From DATJUF01 sp035524095 (GTDB lineage Bacteria; Desulfobacterota; Binatia; Binatales; Binataceae): a stretch of DNA of 46,473 nucleotides. Numbering within the stretch: position 1 is the first letter of the stretch; every line of letters begins with the position of its first letter. The DNA lies in assembly GCA_035524095.1 (NCBI GenBank), contig DATKPK010000256.1, positions 1 through 46,473 of the forward strand. The letters are read 5' to 3'. Positions 1 through 9,337 of the stretch are shown here, in pieces. Under the pieces are notes generated by a model, which ran no database searches, was not told the DNA's origin, and worked only from the letters and a program-made list of their open reading frames with translations. The position numbers and the translations under genes are program-made.

Positions 1-2
1 TC

Positions 3-194
3 GATAATCGTGGGCGGATCACTGAAGCCTCAGTCGAACGTAGGCTGCTGTCAGTGAACGTCGAGATGCCGAACGACCAAGACTGCATTTTCCGCAGCCT
101 CGCGGCTCCGGTCGAGATGGAAGGGCGCTTCGTGTGCAAGCAGCGCGCAATCGTAATTGATCGCGGCGTATGGCTGGCCGAGCGGATTTTTTGA
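3..194 (+). CDS. Possible C-terminal end of a protein cut by the window edge
   Basis: An open frame runs from the window edge to a TGA at 192-194, giving about 63 residues that end in VWLAERIF. Codon composition looks like that of the neighbouring genes, and there is no stop upstream inside the window. I do not recognise the family, and no domain motif is visible. It would converge with ilvD, which ends at 244, about 50 bases away. The opposite strand is also open here, so this could be a chance frame. Only the sequence before position 1 can settle it. Confidence 0.3.
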   Translation, partial: DNRGRITEASVERRLLSVNVEMPNDQDCIFRSLAAPVEMEGRFVCKQRAIVIDRGVWLAERIF

Positions 195-243
195 TGAGCT
201 GAGTGGGCGACCGGTGTCAACCGGCCGCCTCATGACTGTTTCT

Positions 244-1917
244 CTAATCAGTGACAGCACCGAGGCTGGCGGTTGAGACCTGGGCGGCATATTTCGCAAG
301 CACGCCACGAGTATAACGCGGCGCCGGGGGTTGCCATGCGGTTCGGCGTTTGCCGATTTCCGTGTCAGAGACGTTGAGTTGGAGGAGGCGCTTGTCGGCG
401 TCAATCGTAATAGAGTCGCCTTCGTGGACCAGTGCTATCAAGCCGCCGACCTGCGCCTCGGGCGCGACATGCCCGACTACCAAGCCGAAGGTGCCGCCGG
501 AGAAGCGTCCGTCGGTGATCAGAGCAACGGAATCGCCGAGGCCCGCGCCGATAATAGCGGAAGTTGGGGCGAGCATCTCCCGCATGCCGGGGCCACCTTT
601 CGGCCCCTCATAGCGGATGACGAGGACATCGCCGGGTTTGATTTTGCCGGCGAGGATCGCTTCGAGGGTATCCTCTTCGCGTTCAAAGACGCGCGCTGGA
701 CCAGTGATCTGATGATGCTTGATGCCGGTGATTTTGGCGACGCAGCCCTCGGTCGCCAAGTTGCCCTTGAGGATCGCGAGATGCCCCTGTGGATACATAG
801 GGTTGTCCCATTGGCGAATCACATCCTGGTTCTTCGGCGGTGCATCAGGAACTTCGGCGAGAGTCTGTGCGACGGTCTTGCCGGTGATGGTGAGAGCATC
901 ACCATGCAGCAGGCCGTGATTGAGTAGCATCTTCATGACTTGGGGGATGCCACCGACTCGATGCAAGTCAGTCGCGACATACTGGCCTGACGGCTTCAGG
1001 TCGCAGAGGACGGGCACCCGCTGGCGGATGGTCTCAAAGTCATCGATGGTCAGCGGGACTTCGGTTGCGTGGGCGATCGCAAGCAGGTGCAATATGGCGT
1101 TGGTTGAACCACCGACCGCCATTACCACCGCGATTGCGTTCTCGAAGGCCTTACGTGTCATGATCTGGCGCGGCAGCAATTGGGTATGGACCGCGCGGAC
1201 GACGGCTTCGGCCGATTGCGCAGCGCTGTCGGCCTTTTCCTGATCGATGGCCGACATGGTCGAAGAGTAAGGCAGGCTCATGCCCATCGCCTCTATCGCG
1301 GACGACATCGTGTTGGCGGTGTACATTCCGCCACATGAACCAGCGCCGGGGCAGGCGCGGCGCTCGACCTCCATCAGTTCCTTCTCATCGATCTTGTGGG
1401 CACTGAACTGGCCGACGGCCTCGAAGGCGCTGACGATTGTGAGGTCGCGACCGTTGTAATGACCGGGCTTGATGGTTCCGCCGTAAACGAAGATCGATGG
1501 GATATTCATGCGAGCGATGGCGATCATCGCACCTGGCATGTTTTTGTCGCAGCCGCCAACGACGACTACGCCATCCATCGCTTGGGCGTTGCAGGCGGTC
1601 TCGATGGAGTCGGCGATCACCTCGCGCGAGACCAACGAATATTTCATGCCCTCGGTGCCCATCGAGATGCCGTCACTGACGGTAATGGTGCCGAAGATTT
1701 GCGGCATCGCATTGGCAGAGCGAGCGGCCGATTCGGCGCGTCCGGAAAGAACGCCGAGCCCGAGGTTGCAAGGGGTAATCGTGCTGTAGCCGTTGGCGAT
1801 GCCGATGATGGGCTTGTTGAAGTCGTTATCGGTGAAGCCGACCGCACGCAGCATCGAGCGGTTGGGAGAGCGCTGCACGCCCTGGGTGATAGCTTTGCTT
1901 CGAAGATTTTCCGGCAT
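244..1917 (-). CDS. ilvD: Dihydroxy-acid dehydratase IlvD
   Basis: This cytosolic enzyme dehydrates 2,3-dihydroxy-3-methylbutanoate (and the methylpentanoate homologue) to the 2-keto acid, the third common step of valine and isoleucine synthesis. The 557-residue protein has the family signatures: SDGISMGTEGM near residue 81, GGCDKNMPG near 121 and GSCGGMYTANTM near 193. Three candidate cluster cysteines are visible (about C50 in TITPCN, C123 and C195). The TPCN motif and the shorter length match the [2Fe-2S] type (plant and mycobacterial enzymes), not the longer [4Fe-4S] E. coli form. A GAGGAAAG ribosome site lies just before the ATG. It follows the RND adaptor gene on the same strand with a gap of about 180 bases, so it probably has its own promoter. 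No other branched-chain gene is nearby. Confidence 0.97.
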   Translation of the reverse strand: MPENLRSKAITQGVQRSPNRSMLRAVGFTDNDFNKPIIGIANGYSTITPCNLGLGVLSGRAESAARSANAMPQIFGTITVSDGISMGTEGMKYSLVSREVIADSIETACNAQAMDGVVVVGGCDKNMPGAMIAIARMNIPSIFVYGGTIKPGHYNGRDLTIVSAFEAVGQFSAHKIDEKELMEVERRACPGAGSCGGMYTANTMSSAIEAMGMSLPYSSTMSAIDQEKADSAAQSAEAVVRAVHTQLLPRQIMTRKAFENAIAVVMAVGGSTNAILHLLAIAHATEVPLTIDDFETIRQRVPVLCDLKPSGQYVATDLHRVGGIPQVMKMLLNHGLLHGDALTITGKTVAQTLAEVPDAPPKNQDVIRQWDNPMYPQGHLAILKGNLATEGCVAKITGIKHHQITGPARVFEREEDTLEAILAGKIKPGDVLVIRYEGPKGGPGMREMLAPTSAIIGAGLGDSVALITDGRFSGGTFGLVVGHVAPEAQVGGLIALVHEGDSITIDADKRLLQLNVSDTEIGKRRTAWQPPAPRYTRGVLAKYAAQVSTASLGAVTD

Positions 1918-2099
1918 CGCACTTTCCTCAATTACGGATCAACGCCGCCAGGTAGTTTACGCGGGCGATCGAATGAGCCGCGATTGCACCACATAGGCAG
2001 GCGAATGATCAAGGACCGCTATTACGTTGCTCGAGTACGAGCACTCAGATTTTTCGAGCATTGCATTCGCAGGCTCGCCAATGAGCATGGTTGCAGAAC

Positions 2100-3248
2100 C
2101 TATTTTTGTGCCGATGCTTGTTCGGCGGTGACGGGCTGGACAGGCTCGCCGTCTTGCGCCGATTGGCCGACGTTGAGGGCGACCATGTCTTCGCCCGTGA
2201 TGCCCTCAGTTACTTCCACGGCGACACCGTTGTCATAGCCGAGGGACACCGGCGCGAGCTTCAGATGGTCATTGCGGACCACTGGCACGAAGGGTTGCCC
2301 ATCGCGGAAAATCAGGGCGTCGTCCGGTACCATCGGGACACCGGTGGGAATTGCGACTTTCAGATCGACCATCGCATACATGCCGGGATAGAGAGTGTAA
2401 TCGGTGTTGGGCAAGTCGATTTCCGTAAGCATCGTGCGCGTGGCTGCGGTAAGGGCGTTCGGATGGCGCGTAATGTGGCCCTCGAATTTACGCCCTGGAT
2501 ATTCGTTAACGGTCACGGTTGCGGGAGTGCCGTCATGGATGAAGGGCGCGAGACTTTGAGGGGTATCGATGTAGACACGAAGAGGAGCGAGAGTTGCCAT
2601 CGCGACTACTGGCGTGCTGGTGCCGGCAGGAGTGATGACTTGCGGGATCAGTTGGCCGGGATCCACGTACCGGGCGGTTATGATGCCGTCGAAGGGTGCG
2701 GTGATTACCTCGTAGGATTTCTCAGCGACGAGTTGATCGAGATTGGCCTTTGCCTCAACCATCGCGGCGTGGGTCTGGTCGGCGGTCTGGGGTGCAACTA
2801 CGCCTTGGCGGAGGAGAGTTTGCTGGCGGCGATCGGTAATGGCGGCCAAGTCATAATTGGCGCGGGCATTGGTGACCTGTTGGTCGAGTTCGGGTGATTC
2901 AAGAATCGCGATGACTTGGCCCTTGGTCACGCGGTCGCCCTTATCGACGCGGATTTCCTTCAGATAGCCTGCAACTTTGGCGTAAACCGGGGTTTCGATA
3001 TAGCCGTGGAGATTCGCCGGGAGACGCAGGCTACGCTGGGTGGGCGAACGGGTAACCGGAGCGACCAACACGCGTGGTCCCGACGCGAGTTGAGTCTCGA
3101 TTTGCGAGGCTTGTTCAGTGAGCCGCAGGCTGCGCGCCATCACGAGTCCGGTAGTCAGCGCGATTGCAATCAACGCAACGATGATCCATCCGGCGTAAAA
3201 GAGGCGGCCGGGTGGGGTCGCAATATAAGTTCGGGCGTCCTCTTCCAT
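2100..3248 (-). CDS. RND efflux periplasmic adaptor (HlyD/MFP family)
   Basis: A membrane fusion protein that would link the inner-membrane RND pump to an outer-membrane channel. The 382-residue protein has one N-terminal membrane anchor (about residues 18-42, AGWIIVALIAIALTTGLV). Next come a barrel-sandwich/lipoyl half (KVAGYLKEIRVDKGDRVTKGQ), an alpha-helical hairpin around residues 110-160, the second lipoyl half (APFDGIITARYVDPG), then beta-barrel and membrane-proximal domains. It has a signal anchor and no lipobox cysteine. It lies 42 bases downstream of the pump gene on the same strand, so the pump is transcribed first; in many acrAB-type operons the adaptor comes first. No TolC-like outer-membrane gene is in the window. 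Substrate unknown. Confidence 0.93.
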   Translation of the reverse strand: MEEDARTYIATPPGRLFYAGWIIVALIAIALTTGLVMARSLRLTEQASQIETQLASGPRVLVAPVTRSPTQRSLRLPANLHGYIETPVYAKVAGYLKEIRVDKGDRVTKGQVIAILESPELDQQVTNARANYDLAAITDRRQQTLLRQGVVAPQTADQTHAAMVEAKANLDQLVAEKSYEVITAPFDGIITARYVDPGQLIPQVITPAGTSTPVVAMATLAPLRVYIDTPQSLAPFIHDGTPATVTVNEYPGRKFEGHITRHPNALTAATRTMLTEIDLPNTDYTLYPGMYAMVDLKVAIPTGVPMVPDDALIFRDGQPFVPVVRNDHLKLAPVSLGYDNGVAVEVTEGITGEDMVALNVGQSAQDGEPVQPVTAEQASAQK

Positions 3249-3290
3249 TATATATTCCGCACGGATTTCACGGTTGTGTAGTGCACTCGC

Positions 3291-6200
3291 TCAGGCGCCC
3301 GGCAGAGTAATCGATTCGATTTCGGCGTCGCGGGCGTGCTTACCGATCGCATTGGCGCCGAAGATTGAGTAGACGGCGGGCACGACGAACAGAGTCATGA
3401 AGGTTGCGACGATCAGACCGCCGATCACTGCGCGACCGAGCGGCGCATTTTGTTCGCCGCCCTCGCCGAAGGCGAGCGCCATCGGCAGCATCCCGAGGAC
3501 CATCGCCAGCGCGGTCATCAGGACCGGCCGCAACCGCGTACGTGCCGCCTCAATTGCGGCGGCGGCAGGAGTGTAGCCTTGCTCGCGCAACTCATTGGCG
3601 AAGATCACGACTAGATTGCCGTTGGCGACGCCGACACCGACCGCCATCACTGCGCCCATCAAGGATTCGACGTTGAGGGTGGTGCCGGTAAGGGCGAGCA
3701 TCCAGAGAACACCGGCCAGAGCGCCGGGCACGGCAAGCATGATCACGAGGGGTTCCAGCCATGACTGGAAGTTCGCGACCATCAGCAGATAGACCAGAAT
3801 AATCGCGAGCACGATACCCAGCCGCAGGCTGCTGAATGACTGATACATCGCGTCACTCTGGCCGCGAATGGTGATACGCGTGCCGAGCGGCAAGGCGCCG
3901 AGCGAATCGATAGCGTTTTGTACGGCGGTCGAGGCGCTGCCGAGATCGCGGCCCTCCACGCCGCAATCGACGTCAATTACACGCTGGACGTTGTAATGAT
4001 TGAGCACAGCAGGTTCGGTGTCCTGAGTGATCGTTGCGATGTTTGAGAGCAGCTGCGGATCGTCAGTAGTTGTGTCCGACGACGTTAGCGGTGTGCCGGC
4101 CAGTGCCTGGACCGAATCGAACATATGCTGCGGCACTTGTTCGAGCACGCTGTAGTTAACGCCATTTTTGGGATCGAGCCAGTAGGTCGGCTGGATAAGA
4201 GCGTTGGTGGCGAGGCCGATTAGCATGTTGGTCGCGATATTCCGCTGGTCAATGCCGAGTTCCATCGCCTTGGTGCGATCAACCTTGATGCGGATGGTCG
4301 GGTAGTCAAGGAGTTGCGCGATGCGCACATCGGTCAGGCCGGGGATCCCTTGCATCTTCGAGGCGAGGCGCCGACCGATGGCATAGCTGCTGTCGATGTT
4401 CTGACCCGAGATCTGAGCGTCGATCGGTGCGGAGAGGCCGAAGTTCAAGACCTGGCTGACGATATCAGCGGCCTGAAAGTATAGTTGAACATCGGGGAAG
4501 CGGGCGTGCATCATCGCGCGAATTTTGGCCTGATAGGCGGTGGTCGGATGATGATTCGGCTTGAGTGAAACCAGAATGTCTGCATCCTGCGGTCCTACGC
4601 TGTCGGTCTGATAGAAGGCTAGAACGTAGGCGAAGGCGGGTAGGCCGATATTGTCGCTGATGCTGTCGAGTTCGGAGGGCGGAATAACTTGCTCAATCGC
4701 GCGCTCGACGCCGTCAACGATTCGCTCAGTCTCCTCGATCCGGGTGCCGGTGGGAGCGCGGACGTGCATTTTCATCATGCCAGCGTCGACGCTAGGGAAG
4801 AAATCCTCGCCTACCACGGGCAGCAGAAAAAGCGAAGACAGAATTATCAACGCGATACAGGCGAGGCCGAAGGTGCGGCGCGCCATGAAGCGGCTTAAAG
4901 CTGAGCGATAACCTGCGCGGAGCCGGTCAAAATGGCGGTCGAAGCTACGCACGAAACGCCCCCAGAGCGATCGTGCGGATGGTTCCTGATGCTCCTGCGG
5001 CATCAAGTAGCGCGCCATCGAGGGAACCAGCGTGCGCGACAGGAGATAAGACGTGAGCATCGAGTAGACGACGGCGAGCGCGAGCGGCGTGAAGAGGAAG
5101 CGGGCGACGCCGTAGAGAAGCACGACAGGGAAAAAAACGATGCAGATAGCGAGCGTGCCGATCAGCGCAGGCGTGGCGATTTCGGCTGAACCTTCAATGA
5201 TGGAGAGCAGAAGCGGCTTATGCATCGCGTGATGGCGATGGATATTCTCGATCGCGACGGTGGCGTCATCGACCAGCATGCCAACCGCCAGAGCCAAGCC
5301 GCCGAGCGTCATGATGTTGATGGTCTGGCCGGAAAGCTTGAGCGCGATGATCGCCGTCAAAATCGAAAGAGGGATCGAGAGAATGACGATCAACATGCTG
5401 CGGGCCGATCCGAGGAAGATGAGAACCATCAGCGCGACCAGGCCAGCCGCAATCACGGCCTCGCGCACGACGCCGAGGAGGGCGCCGCGCACGAAGACCG
5501 ACTGATCGAAGGCCAGCTTCATTTTGAGTCCCTTGGGCGCGGTCTCGAGAATCAGCGGGATAATCCCTTTGACCTGGCTGATGACGCTCAAGGTGGATGC
5601 CGCCGCATGTTTGAAAATAGGGATGTAGGTGGCGCGCTTGCCGTCAACGCGGACGACATTGGTCTGCACCTGATGGGTATCGGTGACCGGCGCGACGTCG
5701 CCAAGAAAGATCGGCGTACCGTTAACGACCTTGACCGGAAGATCGTTGAAACCAGTTACCTGATCGGGGCTGCCATTGAGCTCGACGCGGTACTCGCGCT
5801 TGCCGATTTTGACCGAACCGGCGGGAATGATGACGTCGGCATTATTCAGAGCATTGCCGATATCTTCAGCCGAAAGGCCGTTCGCGTACATCTGCTCGGG
5901 ATGGAGATTGACCATCACTGAGCGCGTGCGTCCGCCGAAAGGGGAAGGCGCAGAGAGCCCCTCGATACTAAACAGGCGCACGCGTATGAAGTTCAGGCCG
6001 TAATCGAATAGCTGCTGTTCTGAAAGGGAGTCGCTGAAGACATTGAGCTGGGCGACGGGGACGTTAGCGGCATTATAATCAACTATGTTTGGTGCGACGA
6101 TGCCGGGCGGAAAAATGCCGAGCAGCGATTGCGACATCGCGGAGATTTGGGCAATGCCGGCGGCAGTCGTAGTGCCGGGGTGGAAATAGACTTTGATCAA

Positions 6201-6470
6201 TCCGGCCCCGGCGATCGATTCGGATTCGAGGTGCTCGATATCGTTGACGGTGGTGGACATCGCGCGCTCGCTGATAATCACCACGCGGCGTTCCATATCG
6301 AAGGCGGACAGGCCGGGGTAGCCCCAGACCACGATCACGACCGGCATATCGATTGCGGGGAAGATATCCGCGTTCATCCGACTATAGGAAAGGATGCCAA
6401 GGACGAGCATCAGCAACGCCATTACGGCGATGGAGAGCGGGCGGCGTAGCGCGAAACTGACGATCCACAT
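3291..6470 (-). CDS. RND superfamily efflux pump, inner-membrane permease
   Basis: A proton-driven efflux permease of AcrB/MdtB architecture (1059 residues, usual length). The N-terminus (SFALRRPLSIAVMALLMLVLG) is the first membrane helix. The TM4 proton-relay pair is present as GMLVDDATVAIEN near residues 397-409 (AcrB Asp407/Asp408). In the TM10 region the motif corresponding to AcrB GLSAKNAIL reads GVGVANGNL, so the conserved relay lysine is missing, as in some other RND subfamilies. Two large periplasmic loops follow TM1 and TM7. It is co-transcribed with the adaptor downstream. Multidrug, solvent or lipid export are all possible; the sequence does not fix the substrate. No clear ribosome site precedes the ATG. 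Confidence 0.94.
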   Translation of the reverse strand: MWIVSFALRRPLSIAVMALLMLVLGILSYSRMNADIFPAIDMPVVIVVWGYPGLSAFDMERRVVIISERAMSTTVNDIEHLESESIAGAGLIKVYFHPGTTTAAGIAQISAMSQSLLGIFPPGIVAPNIVDYNAANVPVAQLNVFSDSLSEQQLFDYGLNFIRVRLFSIEGLSAPSPFGGRTRSVMVNLHPEQMYANGLSAEDIGNALNNADVIIPAGSVKIGKREYRVELNGSPDQVTGFNDLPVKVVNGTPIFLGDVAPVTDTHQVQTNVVRVDGKRATYIPIFKHAAASTLSVISQVKGIIPLILETAPKGLKMKLAFDQSVFVRGALLGVVREAVIAAGLVALMVLIFLGSARSMLIVILSIPLSILTAIIALKLSGQTINIMTLGGLALAVGMLVDDATVAIENIHRHHAMHKPLLLSIIEGSAEIATPALIGTLAICIVFFPVVLLYGVARFLFTPLALAVVYSMLTSYLLSRTLVPSMARYLMPQEHQEPSARSLWGRFVRSFDRHFDRLRAGYRSALSRFMARRTFGLACIALIILSSLFLLPVVGEDFFPSVDAGMMKMHVRAPTGTRIEETERIVDGVERAIEQVIPPSELDSISDNIGLPAFAYVLAFYQTDSVGPQDADILVSLKPNHHPTTAYQAKIRAMMHARFPDVQLYFQAADIVSQVLNFGLSAPIDAQISGQNIDSSYAIGRRLASKMQGIPGLTDVRIAQLLDYPTIRIKVDRTKAMELGIDQRNIATNMLIGLATNALIQPTYWLDPKNGVNYSVLEQVPQHMFDSVQALAGTPLTSSDTTTDDPQLLSNIATITQDTEPAVLNHYNVQRVIDVDCGVEGRDLGSASTAVQNAIDSLGALPLGTRITIRGQSDAMYQSFSSLRLGIVLAIILVYLLMVANFQSWLEPLVIMLAVPGALAGVLWMLALTGTTLNVESLMGAVMAVGVGVANGNLVVIFANELREQGYTPAAAAIEAARTRLRPVLMTALAMVLGMLPMALAFGEGGEQNAPLGRAVIGGLIVATFMTLFVVPAVYSIFGANAIGKHARDAEIESITLPGA

Positions 6471-6828
6471 GGGCGGGCGTTACCCGGATGCCTTGGGGCA
6501 GCGGCGATGTCTTCTCCCAGCTGGTGAATTTACGGCTAGAGTTAACGGCCGATTGCGCCGCTAAAATAACACGTCCATTCGGACTGACAAGTTCTGCAAT
6601 GATTCGGTGTGTGGAGCGCTGGCTGGCTGCGCCTTCGGCGAGTGGCCAAGGGGGCCGCTGAGGGCGTGATTGCTTGAGATGCACAATCCATGTAGGTTAT
6701 TGAATTAGAAGAATTTATGTTTCACCAGTACATCCGCAGATCATGCGGAAGTCGCCCACACCTGCAACCCCGGCCGCCTGTCGTTAGCGTTCAGGCCAAA
6801 ACTGAGCCGGCAGCCTAAGGAATCCTGT
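6471..6828. promoter_or_regulatory. Divergent intergenic region between RND pump and RNA helicase
   Basis: The 358 bases between two divergent genes must hold both promoters, but no convincing -35/-10 pair stands out. Visible items are a short dyad at 6733-6749 (TCCGCA, 5-base loop, TGCGGA) and a possible 33-codon leader frame from an ATG at 6717 to a TAA at 6816-6818. That TAA overlaps the AAGGA ribosome site of the helicase (6817-6821), which would allow translational coupling. The leader frame has only a weak ribosome site of its own. Confidence 0.35.
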
Positions 6829-8037
6829 TTGTCTTTTTCTGTCTTTCCTCTCTCGCCCGAAATCCATCGTTCGATCCGCGACCGTGGCCACCATGAGGCC
6901 ACTCCAATCCAGTCTGGTGCGATTCCGGTAATCCTTAGTGGACGCGATGTAGTCGCGACGGCTGAAACCGGCAGTGGCAAGACCGCGGCCTTTCTTATTC
7001 CAGTCGTCGACCGGCTGCATCGCACACGGCCGCCAGGTCCGTCGGCGGTAATCATCGAACCGACGCGGGAACTCGCGGCCCAGGTTCATCGGGAATTTTC
7101 GATATTGGCGCGTCACACGCGGCTGCGTGCTGTGGTTATCGTCGGCGGCGATTCGATGCGCCGTCAGATGGACGAGTTGCGCAAGGGCGTGGATATTCTA
7201 ATCGCCTGTCCAGGCCGTCTGATTGATCACCTAGAGCGTGGCACGACAAGCCTCGCGAGAGCTTCGGTGGTGGTTATCGATGAGGCTGACCGGCTGCTCG
7301 ACATGGGTTTTCTGCCGCAGCTTCGGCGAATCATGAAGATGGCGCCCGAGGAACGGCAAACGTTGATGTTTTCGGCCACGATGGATTCGGGCGCAAGCCG
7401 GATGGCACGCGAATTCCTGCGCGAACCGGAGCATGTGAATATTGGAGATAAAGCTGCTCCACCGTCGTCGATACAGCAGACGATTTGTCCGGTGACCGTC
7501 GCGCAGAAGACCGAGGTGTTGCTGGCGCTACTGCAGCGGCCTGAGACGGAAAGCGCGATCGTCTTTACCCGCACGCGTGACCGCACGGACAGAGTGGCAA
7601 AGATGCTCAAGCATCACGGTTTGCGGGCGGTGGCGATCCATGGTGATCGGTCACAAGGCCAGCGGAACGCCGCTTTAGCGGGATTTCGCAAGGGTACGTT
7701 CCGCATCATGGTCGCGACAGATGTCGCGGCGCGTGGACTGGATATTGACGGGGTTTCGCACGTAATCAATTTCGACCTGCCGGACGAACCGGAGAATTAC
7801 ATCCATCGGATTGGCCGGACGGCGCGGATGGGCCGCGAAGGGGTAGCGATAAGCCTCGTGACCCCGGACGATCGTGCGTCGCTTGGCCGGATCGAGCGGA
7901 CGCTCGGGATTAAACTTGAGCGTGAAACAGTCGAAGGGTTTGTCCAGCCAGAAATCGCCGCGCCCAAGCCGGTGACACTGTTCCGCACAACCTCGTCGCG
8001 AGCACCGCGCAAGCGACCCCGCATGCGCTGGGCCTGA
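6829..8037 (+). CDS. DEAD-box ATP-dependent RNA helicase (RhlE/CsdA-like)
   Basis: An RNA-unwinding enzyme with both RecA-like domains and little else (402 residues). The order is an F plus Q-motif (ATPIQSGAI near residue 25), Walker A (AETGSGKT near 43), PTRELAAQ, TPGR-like CPGRLIDH, DEAD box (VIDEADRLLDMGF near 147), SAT (MFSATMD), then in domain 2 IVFTRTR, VATDVAARGLDID and HRIGRTARMG. The tail is short and basic (RAPRKRPRMRWA), a likely RNA-contact region. The start is TTG: AAGGA at 6817-6821 lies seven bases ahead of it and no in-frame ATG fits the Q-motif spacing. Such helicases act in ribosome assembly, RNA decay or cold adaptation. The exact subgroup is uncertain. Confidence 0.93.
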   Translation: MSFSVFPLSPEIHRSIRDRGHHEATPIQSGAIPVILSGRDVVATAETGSGKTAAFLIPVVDRLHRTRPPGPSAVIIEPTRELAAQVHREFSILARHTRLRAVVIVGGDSMRRQMDELRKGVDILIACPGRLIDHLERGTTSLARASVVVIDEADRLLDMGFLPQLRRIMKMAPEERQTLMFSATMDSGASRMAREFLREPEHVNIGDKAAPPSSIQQTICPVTVAQKTEVLLALLQRPETESAIVFTRTRDRTDRVAKMLKHHGLRAVAIHGDRSQGQRNAALAGFRKGTFRIMVATDVAARGLDIDGVSHVINFDLPDEPENYIHRIGRTARMGREGVAISLVTPDDRASLGRIERTLGIKLERETVEGFVQPEIAAPKPVTLFRTTSSRAPRKRPRMRWA

Positions 8038-8349
8038 GCACATCGGGTCGAGATTCGGCTCACAGATCACCGCTATAAAAGTTCGCTCTCCGTTAGACGA
8101 ATCTCAAAACCTCACAGCCTCTTTTCCAGGTTGCCTAGCGATCGGTCTCGGATATTAGATTCTCCAAATCAATGATCGGAGAGTCTGCGCGACTGCTGCG
8201 CAATGATCATTACGGCGGCCGCCCTTTAGCTGAACGCAGGCTTCAGAATCGGCGAGGACAAGGTCGCATTTCAGGGGGAAAGCCAACTCGTGTCCTGAAA
8301 GCGCCCGCAACTCTACTTATGATTAAACTAAATGATAAATAGCCAGTGC
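8038..8349. other. Gap after the helicase gene with two small hairpins
   Basis: No gene is recognisable. A 9-bp stem (AGATTCTCC at 8157-8165 with GGAGAGTCT at 8178-8186, one G-U pair) is followed by a 5-bp stem (8186-8190 with 8198-8202). Neither is followed by a T run, so they are at best weak transcript ends for the helicase. The rest shows nothing I can name. Confidence 0.3.
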
Positions 8350-8377
8350 GGGCCGGCCCAATCAATCAGACCGGCCC
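8350..8377 (-). terminator. Hairpin after the VOC gene, possible terminator
   Basis: A perfect 7-bp GC stem (GGGCCGG at 8350-8356, CCGGCCC at 8371-8377) begins 13 bases beyond the stop of the minus-strand VOC gene. The downstream side in that direction is not a clean U run, so it may stabilise the mRNA end instead of terminating by itself. Confidence 0.4.
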
Positions 8378-8390
8378 ATTCACCGAGTTC

Positions 8391-9095
8391 TTATGCCGCC
8401 GGGGCGGGACGTTGTGCGATCTCGACGAAATTGCCGTCGGGGTCGCGCACGAAGCAAATCCGGGCAACCGTGCCGAAATTAACTGGCGATATGGCCGCTG
8501 AGGCGCCGCCAGCGGTTGCCTGTTTGAACGCCTCATCACAATTCTTCACGCCGAGCGTGATATAGCGAATACCCAAACCGGCCATCGCCTTGATAACGTC
8601 CATGGCGTTGGCGAATGGAGATGCAGCTTTATGGTGGACTTCGGGTTCGTGATAAACGCCTAGAATAGTTTCGCCGATCTTATAGCGGTCGTGGCCGATT
8701 GGCTTAGCGCCGAGAGCCTTAGTGTAAAATTCGCCGAAAGCGTCAGTGTTCGTGACACCTAGCCTGACTTCCAACTGAGTCACGTCGTCCTGCCCAGGAG
8801 GGATTAGTTCGACGGTGTTATCGTCAGGGTCAGCCAACGCCTTGCTGACGTGGACTTTCGGCGACGCGATCATGATGGTTTCGTATCCGCCCGGGTGGCG
8901 CAACGGTAATGGTTCTTCGGTATGCATCAACTTGATCACGGAGCCGTTGGCGAGATAGCGGTGCTGCTTATAGCCTCCGCCGACCGGCAGGACCGATTCG
9001 AACTGCAGGCCGAGCTCTTCGCCGTAGAACTTCTGCATCTCCGCCAATTGATTAGTAAAGAGTCCGACGTCAACAGTCTGTCGCGCTAGTTCCAT
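8391..9095 (-). CDS. Two-domain VOC (glyoxalase/dioxygenase fold) protein
   Basis: The 234 residues form two tandem VOC modules. The first covers residues 5-97 (VDVGLFTNQLAEMQKFYGEELGLQ ... DPDDNTVELIPPG). The second covers about 105-230 (LEVRLGVTNTDAFGEFYTKALGA ... VRDPDGNFVEIAQRP). Each has the family features: an approach-and-pair helix with FY near the start and a D-P-D-x-N-x-V/F-E-L/I strand at the end, whose glutamate is the usual metal ligand. The family includes lyases, ring-cleavage dioxygenases, epimerases and resistance proteins, so the reaction cannot be named. GGAGG sits eight bases before the ATG. It is divergent from the acyl-CoA dehydrogenase and shares a 240-base upstream region with it, so a link to that catabolic block is possible. 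Confidence 0.85.
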   Translation of the reverse strand: MELARQTVDVGLFTNQLAEMQKFYGEELGLQFESVLPVGGGYKQHRYLANGSVIKLMHTEEPLPLRHPGGYETIMIASPKVHVSKALADPDDNTVELIPPGQDDVTQLEVRLGVTNTDAFGEFYTKALGAKPIGHDRYKIGETILGVYHEPEVHHKAASPFANAMDVIKAMAGLGIRYITLGVKNCDEAFKQATAGGASAAISPVNFGTVARICFVRDPDGNFVEIAQRPAPAA

Positions 9096-9337
9096 CCGAA
9101 TCGCCTCCCGCCTCGGCCTATTACTGAGCCGTGCGTGTTACTTAAGTCCGCATTCAATATCAAATCGACGCTGTCACTGACAACCAGCACCCGTCGTCCG
9201 GGCGTTGCTCAAAACGGCAGTCGTCAGCGCCCAACTCCGAGCCGTCGGCGCGGGCTTCAATTCAACCTGCGAATCTACTATGTCTATCGAAAAGGACGGT
9301 ACCAACCGGCCTAGCCACGCCCGAGCACGAGGAAAGT

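Noticed and set aside
2028..2056. Hairpin TGCTCG/CGAGCA followed by ATTTTT between the RND adaptor gene and ilvD
   Set aside because: Its T run is on the plus strand, where no gene ends nearby. Both neighbours are on the minus strand, for which no T run follows.
1396..2238. Long plus-strand frame (280 codons) opposite ilvD
   Set aside because: ilvD is certain on the other strand with full motifs. The antisense frame follows from its GC-rich codon use and has no family features.
2091..2897. Long plus-strand frame (268 codons) opposite the RND adaptor
   Set aside because: It is a shadow of a clear adaptor gene; composition is unnatural and no ribosome site is present.
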